64,000 nt of DNA from Flavobacterium enshiense DK69. GTDB lineage: Bacteria; Bacteroidota; Bacteroidia; Flavobacteriales; Flavobacteriaceae. The position numbers and the translations under genes were made by a program. The notes beneath the pieces were generated by a model. That model saw only the letters and a program-made list of their open reading frames with translations, searched no databases and was not told the origin of the DNA. Position 1 is the first letter of the stretch, and each line of letters opens with the position of its first letter. The DNA is taken from contig NZ_AVCS01000009.1 in NCBI RefSeq assembly GCF_000498495.1, positions 459,254 through 523,253 of the forward strand, written 5' to 3'. Below are positions 54,601 through 63,600 of the stretch, one piece after another.

Positions 54601-57250
54601 TGTTTCCATTTGACGAGCTTAGTTGCCATGGTCCCGGGACGTCATTGCTTCCTCCGGAAATTAAACAATCTGCACAACCATCAACATACCATCCCGATGG
54701 AATCGGACTATCGAAAGTTCCTCCGGTCGCAAGCCCCATGCTTGTGGCATATCCACTCGTTGAGGATAGCTCAGAACTTTCGCCGGCGCATATTGTGGAG
54801 GCGGAAGCGGTTACAGGAGACGGTTTAATATTTGGTAAGACGGAAATTACACAACTGTTAGAAATAACGGAAGAACAGCCTCCGTTTTGTATTACTGCTC
54901 TGAAAATTGTACTTTGAGTAATACCGGAATAAGTAAGGGTGTTGTCCGTGTTTGCAATATCAACCCATGAAGTTCCTGTGGTTACTGAAGACTGCCATTT
55001 TATTATATTTCCAACATGTCCGGACAAATAAAGTGTTCCTGAAGCAGTAAAGCATTCCGTTACTGAACTAATTATACTTGAATTTGATAAAGATACGGAT
55101 CCTCCAACAGGATCGGGGACAATAATTACGGTCGTAGTTACGGGTACGGCTGCACAACCGCCACTTGTTGGTATGGTATAAGTAACGGTATAGGTTCCTA
55201 CGGTACTGGTACTTGGTGTAATTGTTCCCGCTAACGCATCAATGGTTAATCCTGCTGGTGTAACAGAATAGGTTCCACCATTATATGCCCCGGTTCCAAT
55301 TAATGTCACATTTTTAGATCCAAGAGATTTACAAAATGGAGTTCCCGGATAGCTTATGGTTGCGATTGGTATGTCGGTGATGGTAATACTCGTGGTTACG
55401 AGTATGGCAATACAATCATTACTTGCCGGTATGGTATAAGTAACGGTATAGGTTCCTGCGATACTGCTGCTCGGTGTAATGTCCCCTGTCGATGCATTAA
55501 TGGATAATCCCGCCGGCGCAGAGTATGTGCCTCCGGTATAGGCTCCTGTTCCATTTAGGGTTGTGCTTTGGGTACCTGCTATGGATTTACAGAACGGAGT
55601 TCCTGCATAACTTATTGTTGCTGTTGGTGCAGTGGTAATGGTAACACCTGTGGTCACAGATACGGCTGCACAACCGCCACTCGCCGGTACTACATAAGTA
55701 ATGTTGTATGTTCCTGGGGTACTGGTACTTGGTGTAATTGCTCCCGTGGATGGATTAATCGTTAACCCAGCGCGTGTAGCAGAATAAGTTCCTCCGGTAT
55801 ATGCTCCAGTTCCGCTTAAAGTAACATTTTGCCCTGTTGTAACAGCTGTACATAGTGGAATTCCCGCATAACTTATTACAGCTGTCGGTAAAGCAGTGAT
55901 GGTAACATTTGTGGTTACGGGTATGGCTGCACAACCACCATTGGCTGGTATGGTATAGGTGACGGTATAGGTTCCTGCGGTGCTGGCGCTTGGTGTAATG
56001 TCACCGGTTGCAGCATCGATAGATAAACCAGCAGGAGATGAGGAAAAACTTCCTCCAGTGTATGCATCTGTTCCGTTTAGGGTTGCGCTTTGTGTACCTG
56101 TTATGGAGGTACAGAAGGGTGTTCCCGCATAATTTATCGTAGCTGTTGGTGATTTGGTGATGGTAACACTTGTGGTTACAGATACGGCTGCACAACCTGC
56201 ACTTGCCGGTGTGGTATAAGTAATGGAATATGTCCCTGCTGCACTGGTACTTGGTGTAATTACTCCTGAAGTTGGACTAATAGTCAACCCCGACGGTGCA
56301 GCAGCAAAGGTTCCACCTGTATATGCAGCGGTTCCGCTTAAAGAAACATTTTGTCCTGTTGTAACAGATGTACAAAACGGAGTTCCTGCATAACTTATTG
56401 CAGCTGTCGGTAGAGCGGTAATGGTAACATCTGTGGTTACATTTTTTCCGGCACAACCACCGCTGGCAGGTATGGCATAGGTAACGGTATATGTTCCTGC
56501 GGTACTGCTACTGGGGGCAATGGCTCCAGTCACTGAATTAATTGATAATCCTTGCGGCGCAGAGAATGTTCCTCCGGTATAGGCTGCTGTCCCAGTTAAG
56601 ATTACGTTTTGTTCTGTTGTAACAGATGTACAAAACGGAGTTCCTGGATAGCTGATAGTAGCGGTTGGTTTTGCAGTAATGGTTACACTTGTGGTTGCAG
56701 CTATAGGGGGGCAAACGCCACGAGCAGGAATGGTATAAGTTACGGTATAGGTTCCGGGATTGGTGCTTCCACCTGTATTAATACGGCCGGTATCCGGATC
56801 AATTATTAATCCGGCAGGAGAAGCCGAGAACGTGCCGTTTGCATAGTCTAGTGTACCGATTAAGTTTATGTCATAATTTCCGCTCTTTTCGCAAAACGCA
56901 CTTGAGGCATAACTGATTGATGCGGTTGCTGATGATGCTATGGTAACATTTGTTGTTGCAGATACCGCAGCACAGCCACCACTGGCCGGAATGGCATAGG
57001 TTACGATATACATACCTTCAATGCTACTGCCAGGCGTGATAGCTCCCGTTGAAGCATTAATGCTTAGTCCGGCGGGAGCAGTAAAGGTTCCGCCTGTATA
57101 AGTTCCTGTTCCGCTCAAAGTTACGGTTTGGACACCTTCTGAAGTACAAAAAGGAGTTCCTACATAACTTATTGTGGCTGTACAGCCTTGTCCGAAACAA
57201 AAGATTGAAATAAAGAGCAATAAAAACAGATAAAAGTAATTTTTTATCAT
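51689..57250 (-). CDS. Giant secreted repeat protein with T9SS type A sorting signal
   Basis: An 1,853-residue adhesin-like protein. A signal peptide (YFYLFLLLFISIFCFGQ) precedes eight Ig-like repeats of about 85 residues built on ISYxGTPFC...GTxxYTGGTxSA...GTYTVTYxIPASGGCA, each with two cysteines. An Ig-like WQSSV domain, a MAM/jelly-roll-like domain (HGEGITSYM, FKHAYNFLAGARGEI, SSWAIDNIAIPD) and another Ig-like unit follow. The last 670 residues hold WTGLVSTDWFDTLNWTCG, NYWSSPVSNNN, VGNPYPSALD and GALYFWDHFG, and end with a type A sorting signal (VQLYNILGQSI, TGTYIVKLKT, KKVIIP). It is probably displayed on or shed from the surface for adhesion. Its C-terminal 2 kb nearly duplicates the next gene. 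Confidence 0.9.
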   Translation of the reverse strand: MIKNYFYLFLLLFISIFCFGQGCTATISYVGTPFCTSEGVQTVTLSGTGTYTGGTFTAPAGLSINASTGAITPGSSIEGMYIVTYAIPASGGCAAVSATTNVTIASSATASISYASSAFCEKSGNYDINLIGTLDYANGTFSASPAGLIIDPDTGRINTGGSTNPGTYTVTYTIPARGVCPPIAATTSVTITAKPTATISYPGTPFCTSVTTEQNVILTGTAAYTGGTFSAPQGLSINSVTGAIAPSSSTAGTYTVTYAIPASGGCAGKNVTTDVTITALPTAAISYAGTPFCTSVTTGQNVSLSGTAAYTGGTFAAAPSGLTISPTSGVITPSTSAAGTYSITYTTPASAGCAAVSVTTSVTITKSPTATINYAGTPFCTSITGTQSATLNGTDAYTGGSFSSSPAGLSIDAATGDITPSASTAGTYTVTYTIPANGGCAAIPVTTNVTITALPTAVISYAGIPLCTAVTTGQNVTLSGTGAYTGGTYSATRAGLTINPSTGAITPSTSTPGTYNITYVVPASGGCAAVSVTTGVTITTAPTATISYAGTPFCKSIAGTQSTTLNGTGAYTGGTYSAPAGLSINASTGDITPSSSIAGTYTVTYTIPASNDCIAILVTTSITITDIPIATISYPGTPFCKSLGSKNVTLIGTGAYNGGTYSVTPAGLTIDALAGTITPSTSTVGTYTVTYTIPTSGGCAAVPVTTTVIIVPDPVGGSVSLSNSSIISSVTECFTASGTLYLSGHVGNIIKWQSSVTTGTSWVDIANTDNTLTYSGITQSTIFRAVIQNGGCSSVISNSCVISVLPNIKPSPVTASASTICAGESSELSSTSGYATSMGLATGGTFDSPIPSGWYVDGCADCLISGGSNDVPGPWQLSSSNGNTYSGVDYTSIGKFAIAHGEGITSYMYTPIFNTFGLTNATLTFKHAYNFLAGARGEIQISVDGGSTYTTIQTYTGTLSPTNPFTAPANDTAVDLNAYLGQGNLKIRFYYHGLNTASSWAIDNIAIPDVPTNLNTQWKNAATGVVIGSGNTVTVTPSVTTTYAVTSSLNGCNSFGTEGIAYVTVTVNPRPTAVINQNQTVCNGGTATFSIALTGSGPWELKYFNGTTSTTVNDILISPYVFTVADMTNTETYTITYLKDSICTAIATDIAGSATVTVLSGTAGLWTGLVSTDWFDTLNWTCGLPSATIDAQIPTGAAIMPVIDPLSPFAATNGPIAVARDVIIATNASITMAANSDLHVKRDWRNSGSFIPGSGTVTFNGDTANQVQLINSGIKLNESFYNLTLNCTNGAKGINVADAFALTVVNNLVLTSGDLRLTGEAELVQNGTSANPIGGTGVLLRDQQGTKSSYHYNYWSSPVSNNNLSYTIGSVLKDGTNAAANPFNKDLITFGAGANFADGPLSSPIKISTRWLYKYTQISTSYWSWQAIGSTGSVKIGEGFTMKGVTGSGPNINSQNYTFVGKPNNGNINLNIAPNQLYLVGNPYPSALDADEFIKDNILDGGRATSNVFNGALYFWDHFGATTHYLAEYVGGYAVYNLTGGVAAASTDPLINNNMAMGSKIPKQYIPVAQGFFVRTDLGGVEGVTGLITGGTISFKNSQRVFKTESESPSNSIFIRNENQTVDSDIDNRQRIRLSFEAPSGLRRQLLVGADPHATNLFDLGYDAPMIDVNADDMYWNFNEGKFVIQALNNFNIDQIIPVGIKVSTAGTTKIKIDELENIPASTEIYLFDNVTGLYHDIKNEDFVAELPIGEYPDRFELRFTAETLSTDEMNVNNGIMVFADANHILNIKNNFKDARVEVVQLYNILGQSITKWNVADEDQRNIKIPVEHIRTGTYIVKLKTSNGSLSKKVIIP
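51711..53735 (-). repeat. Duplicated C-terminal coding segment, copy 1
   Basis: This segment aligns with 57683-59707 at a constant offset of 5,972 bases wherever I checked (near 51711, 52591 and 53731), so there is no net length change over 2 kb. Long runs are identical, including the first 100 bases apart from one or two changes. Confidence 0.9.
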
Positions 57251-57630
57251 ACCGGATTCTTTTAATTAAACAAATAAGGTTTTCATTATTTGATTAATTC
57301 AAAAAAACTTTTGATAGAGTAGGTTAGGCAAAGACTCATGCTATGAATTATGGGTGTTAATTCATATGGAAACCATTCCTTTTAAGAAGGATCGTTAAAT
57401 AAAGTTTAATGGGTTCTGAGAGTGGTTTTACCTTAGATCGAATTTGTTTTTGAATTAAGATATTTAAAACTAAATATTTAGGAGATAAGTTCATAATGAT
57501 GTGTAAGGGTTTTCGATGAATTGCTTTAACATTAGATGAACTGTTCTTATTCTTTGAAATGTGATATTTTAGATTTAGGATTTCCTGTTGGGATGCTACT
57601 TTTTTTGTAGAATTTGAAGTATTTAGTTGA

Positions 57631-57656
57631 AAAAGCCTCGATTTTTCGAGGCTTTT
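57631..57656 (-). terminator. Terminator after the second giant T9SS gene
   Basis: A perfect 11-bp stem AAAAGCCTCGA/TCGAGGCTTTT (57631-57641 with 57646-57656) with a TTTT loop. The rest of the 410-base spacer 57251-57660 is AT-rich and shows no gene, promoter consensus or repeat I can recognise. Confidence 0.9.
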
Positions 57657-57660
57657 GCTT

Positions 57661-60600
57661 TTATCGGATAATCACTTTTTTGCTGAGTGAACCATTGGAA
57701 GTTTTCAGCTTCACTATGTATGTTCCGGTGCGGATGTGCTCTACCGGAATTTTGATGTTTCGCTGATCTTCATCGGCTACGTTCCATTTTGTAATTGACT
57801 GACCAAGGATGTTATACAACTGGACAGCTTCTACTCGGGCATCCTTAAAATTATTCTTGATATTCAGAATGTGGTTTGCATCGGCAAAAACCATAATCCC
57901 GTTGTTTACGTTCATTTCATCAGTACTCAGAGTTTCGGCGGTAAAGCGTAATGCGAATCGGTCCGGGTATTCTCCTATAGGGAATTCGGCCACAAAATCC
58001 TCATTTTTAATATCGTGATACAATCCAGTTACGCTGTCAAACAGATAGATTTCTGTTGAAGCCGGAATGTTCTCCAATTCATCAATCTTGATTTTGGTCG
58101 TACCGACAGTAGAAATTTTAATTCCAACAGGGATTATTTGATCAATGTCGAAATTATTTACAGCCTGGATCACAAATTTTCCGTCACTGAAATTCCAATA
58201 CATGTCATCGTTGTTTACATCTATCATCGGTGCGTCATAACCCAGGTCGAAAAGGTTAGAGGCCTGTGCGTCTGCACCCACCAAAAGCTGGCGTCGTAAT
58301 CCGGAAGGAGCTTCAAAACTCAGTCTGATTCTTTGTCGGTTATCAATATCGGAATCCACAGTCTGGTTTCCGTTTCTGATGAAAATGGAGTTAGCGGCCG
58401 ATTCGGATTCGGTTTTAAATGCGCGTTGGCTGTTTTTAAAACTGATGGTTCCTCCGGTAATTTGACCTGTAACTCCGCCCACACCACTTAGGTCGGTTCT
58501 AACGAAGAATCCTTGGGCAACAGGAATGAATTGTTTTGGGATTTTTGACCCCGTTGCCATATTGTTATTAATGAGAGGATCGGTTGAAACGGCAGCAACA
58601 CCCCCCGTTAAATTATAGACTGCATATCCTCCAACATATTCTGCTAAATAATGAGTTGTTGAACCAAAATGATCCCAGAAATATAAGGCGCCATTAAATA
58701 CATTGGTAGTGGCTCTACCGTTGTCCAGTATGTTGTCCAATATGAATTCATTGGCATCCAAAGCAGACGGATAAGGATTCCCAACCAGATACAGCTGATT
58801 TGGTGCAATGTTGAGGTTGATATTTCCGTTGTTTGGTTTTCCGACAAAAGTATAATTTTGGGTATTAATATTTGGTCCTGATCCTGTCACCCCTTTCATA
58901 GTAAATCCCTCACCAACCTTAACGCTTCCTGTACTGCCAATAGCCTGCCAGGACCAGTAACTTGTACTGATCTGGGTATATTTGTATAGCCATCGAGTAC
59001 TTATTTTAATCGGACTTGTAAGAGGGCCGTCGGCAAAGTAAGCTCCAGCGCCAAATGTTATCAGATCCTTGTTGAATGGGTTGGAAGCAGCATTGGTCCC
59101 GTCTTTTAATACACTTCCAATTGTATAGTTTAGATTGTTGTTGCTAACCGGCGATGACCAGTAATTGTAGTGGTAACTGCTTTTTGTTCCTTGTTGATCA
59201 CGTAAAAGGACACCTGTTCCGCCGATTGGATTGGCCGATGTTCCGTTTTGAACCAATTGCGCTTCGCCAGTTAATCGTAAATCTCCGCTGGTTAAAACAA
59301 GATCGTTGGAAACAGTTAATGCAAATGCATCGGCAATATTTATTCCTTTTGCCCCGTTTGTGCAGTTCAATGTTAAATTGTAGAAAGACTCGTTTAGTTT
59401 GATACCGGAATTAATTAATTGCACCTGATTTGCGGTATCCCCGTTGAATGTTACGGTTCCGCTTCCGGGGATGAAACTTCCACTGTTTTTCCAGTCTCTT
59501 TTCACCTCCAGATCAGAATTTGCATTCATTGTGATTGATGCATTGGTGTTAATGATTACATCTCTGGCGGAGGCAATAAAGCTATAAGCTGAGGCATATT
59601 GACTTTGTCGATCAATTACCGGCATTCTGATGGCTCCTGTCGGAATTACCGCGTCGATGGTGGCACTTGGCAATCCGCCGGCCCAGTTTTTACAGTCAAA
59701 CCAATCGGTACTGACTAATCCGGTCCATAGTCCTGGAGTTCCGTTTAGAACGGTCACCGTTGCTGATCCAGTCATATCTGATGCCTGTGCAGTACATTTC
59801 GAGTCGCTAAGTGCTGTAATTGTGTAGGTACTCGTCGTAGTATTGTTTGGAATTGTAATTGTATATGGATTTTCGGTTATGTTATTTACTGATGCTGTAG
59901 CTGAACTGTTGCTATAGGCTATGTTCCATGGCCCTGTTCCAGTAAAGTTTACTGTAAGATTTGCTGAATCTCCATAACAAATAGTTTGATCTGTGCCTAA
60001 AACGGCAGTCGGTCTTTCATTAACGGTAACTGTTGCAGAGCCGGTGATGTCGGACGGCTTGGCAATACATGTCGAGTTGCTAAGAGCTGTAATTGTGTAA
60101 GTACTCGTTGCAGTAATGTTTGGAACTGTAATTGTATATGGATTTGCAGTTATGTTATTTACAGTTGTTGTAGCTGAACCATTGCTATAGGTTATGTTCC
60201 ATGGTCCTGTTCCGGTAAAGTTTACAGAAAGATTTGCGGAATCTCCATAACAAGCAGTTTGACCTGTTTGATTTAGGCCTAAAACAGCAGTAGGTATTTC
60301 ATTAACTATAACTGTAGTTGTTATTGGAATTCCGTTGCAACCATTCGCAGTAGGGGTAATGGTGAAGGTCACCGTTACGGGCGCATTGGTTGTATTGGTC
60401 AGCGTTCCGCTGATGTCACCCGTACCGCTTGCTGCAATTCCGGTTACGGCTACTGTATTGTCTCTGGTCCAGTTAAATGTAGTGGAAGCCACGCTGCCTG
60501 ACAAGGCCATTGCAGTTATTTCCGTTCCGGAACAAATAGTTTGGTTGCTATTTGTCGCCGCCACATTAGGTGTTGGATTTACCAGAACTGTTGTTGTTAT

Positions 60601-63600
60601 TGGTGTTCCGTTACAATTGTTCGCCTTAGGAGTTATTGTAAAAGCCACCGTAACGGGCGCATTGGTTGTATTGGTCAGCGTTCCGCTGATGTCACCCGTT
60701 CCGCTTGCTGCGATTCCTGTTACGGCTGCAGCATTGTCTCTGGTCCAGTTAAAAGCGGTTGAAGCTACACTGCCGGATAAAGCCATTGCAGTTATCGAAG
60801 TTCCCGAGCAAATGGTTTGGGCTGAATTTGTCGCCACCGCATTTGGAGTGGGGTTTACCAGAACTGTTGTTGTTATTGAAGCTCCTGTACAACTGTTAGC
60901 AGTCGGAGTGATAGTGAAAGTCACCGCTACCGGAGCATTGGTTGTATTGGTCAGCGTTCCGCTAATGTTTCCGGATCCGCTTGCTGCGATTCCGCTTACG
61001 GCTATGGTATTGTCTCTGGTCCAGTTAAAAGTGGTTGACGCTACGCTTCCGGATAAGGCCATTGTTGTTATTGGAGTTCCTGAACAAATGGTTTGCGAAC
61101 TAGGAATTGCCACCACATTTGGTATTGGATTTACCCGAACCTTTGTTGTTATTTGGGTTCCGCTACAGCCATTCGCCGTAGGGGTAATGGTGAAGGTCAC
61201 TGTTACCGGAGCACTGGTTGTATTGGTCAGCGTTCCGCTAATGTTTCCGGATCCGCTTGCTGCGATTCCGGTTACGGCTACGGCATTGTCTCTGGTCCAG
61301 TTAAAAGTGGAGGAAGCTACGTTCCCTGACAAGGCCACTGCAGTTATTGCTGTTCCGGAACAAATGGTTTGGTTGCTAATTGTAGCCACCGCATTTGGTT
61401 TTGGATTTACTAGGACTGTCGTTGTTATTGGAGTTCCGGTGCAACCATTGGCTTTAGGAGTAATAGTGAAAGTCACCGTTTTTGGGGTATTGGTTGTATT
61501 AGTCAGCGTACCGATAATGTTTCCGGTTCCACTGTTCGAGATGCCGGTTACGGCTGTTGTATTGTCTCTGGTCCAGTTAAAAGTAGTTGAAGCCACATTG
61601 CTTGACAAAACCATTGTTGTAATTGCAGTTCCTGAACATATGGTTTGCGAACTAGGAGTTGCCACCGCATTTGGTGTTGGTTTTACAACTACTGTAATAT
61701 ATTCTGTTCCGTCGGTTCCAAAACTATTGCAGCCATTTAAATAAGAGGTAATCGCGTAGGTTGTGGTTTGTGTTGGCGAAACAGTCATTGTCATGCTGGT
61801 GCTGACTACTTGTCCGGTCGCGGCATCTACCCATTGTGTGCTTAAGTTAGTAGGAGCGTCGGGAATAGCAATGTCATCTATAGCCCAAGAACTGCCAGTT
61901 GGATTTCCCGGAACAGTATCTATACCATAGTAATAAAAACGAATTTTCAGATTCCCTTGGCCTAAATAAGCATTTAAGTCGATCGTCACAGAATTGGCAG
62001 CAGCCGTAAAAGGGTCGGTCGGAGTAAGGGTTCCCGTGTAAGTTTGTATAGTGGTGTAAGTGCTTCCCCCATTTACTGAAAGTTGTATTTCTCCTTTGGC
62101 ACCGGCTAAAAAATTATAGGCATGTTTAAAGGTGAGGGTAGCGTTTGTTAAACCAAAAGTGTTGAAAACCGGAGTAGACATATAGGAAGTTATTCCTTCC
62201 CCATGAGCTATGGCAAATTTTCCGTTTGACGTATAATCGACTCCGGAATACCTTTTTCCATTTGTCGAGCTTAGTTGAAATGGTCCCTCGTCGTCATTAC
62301 TTCCTCCAGAACTTAAACAATTGTTGCAGTTTTCAACTTCCCATCCCGTTGGATTTGAATTGCTGAAAGAACCTCCAGTCGCCAATTGACTGCTTGTGGC
62401 ATAGGAGCTCGATGAAGATAAGACCGAAGAATCTCCTTCACAAATTGTTGAAGGTGTAGCGATTACAGGTGATGGTTTTAAGTTTGGAATAACATTAATC
62501 ATACTAAAAGTAGAGTATGCTAGTAAACAATTTGGTTCGTTTTTGATTACTGCCCTAAACATACTTGTTTGTGTCAAACCGTTGTAATTGTATGCAGCGG
62601 TAGTTGCTGTGTTTGCAATAGGTGTCCATGTATTACCTGCATCAGTGGAGCTTTCCCAACGAACAACATTCCCTATATGACCGCTTAGGTATAAGGTTCC
62701 TGTAGCCGTATGACATTCTGTTTTTGTTCTTACAACAGGTGTTATGTTTGGTTGTGAAATTGTTACCGCCCCGCCTTTTGTTGCTGGTTGTACCAAAACG
62801 GTCGCTGTTATTGAAGCTCCTGTACAACTATTAGCAGTTGGAGTGATAGTGAAAGTAACGGTAACGGGTGCTGAGGTTGTGTTGGTCAGTGTGCCGCTGA
62901 TGTCACCGGATCCACTTGGTGCGATTCCTGTTGCCGCTACATTATTATCGCGTGTCCAAGAGTATGTTGCTCCGGCTACGGCACTTGAAAGCACTATAGG
63001 AGCAATACTATTGGTTGAGCAGATGGTTTGGTTGCTATTGGTTGCGATAGCATTAGGGATAGGATTCAGCCTAACTGTTGTTGTTATTGGAGTTCCGCTG
63101 CATCCGTTGGCTGTAGGAGTGATGGTAAAAGTAACTGTAACGGGAGCACTAGTTGCATTGGTCAGTGTTCCGCTGATGTCACCCGTTCCGTTTGCTGCAA
63201 TTCCTGTTACAGATCCGTCATTGTCTCTAGTCCAATTAAATGTAGTGGAAGCTACGTTTCCTGATAAGGCCATTGCAGTTATTGACGTTCCCGAACAAAT
63301 GGTTTGGGACGCGTTTGCAGCCACCGCATTTGGAGTAGGGTTTACCAATACTGTTGTTGTTATTTGGGTTCCGTTGCATCCGTTGGCAGTAGGGGTTATG
63401 GTAAAAGTAACCAAAACGGGAGCATTGGTTGTATTGGTCAGTGTTCCGCTGATGTCACCGGATCCGCTTGCTGCAATTCCTGTTACAGATCCGTCATTGT
63501 CTCTGGTCCAGTTGAATGTAGTGGAAGCTACGTTTCCTGATAGGGCCATTACAGTTATTGCTGTCCCGGAACAAATGGTTTGGGATGCGTTTGCAGCCAC

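Noticed and set aside
60335..61744. A 469-codon open frame on the + strand opposite the giant T9SS gene
   Set aside because: It follows the 276-bp repeat period, has no start region or domain of its own, and is an antisense artefact of repeats that lack stops in that frame.
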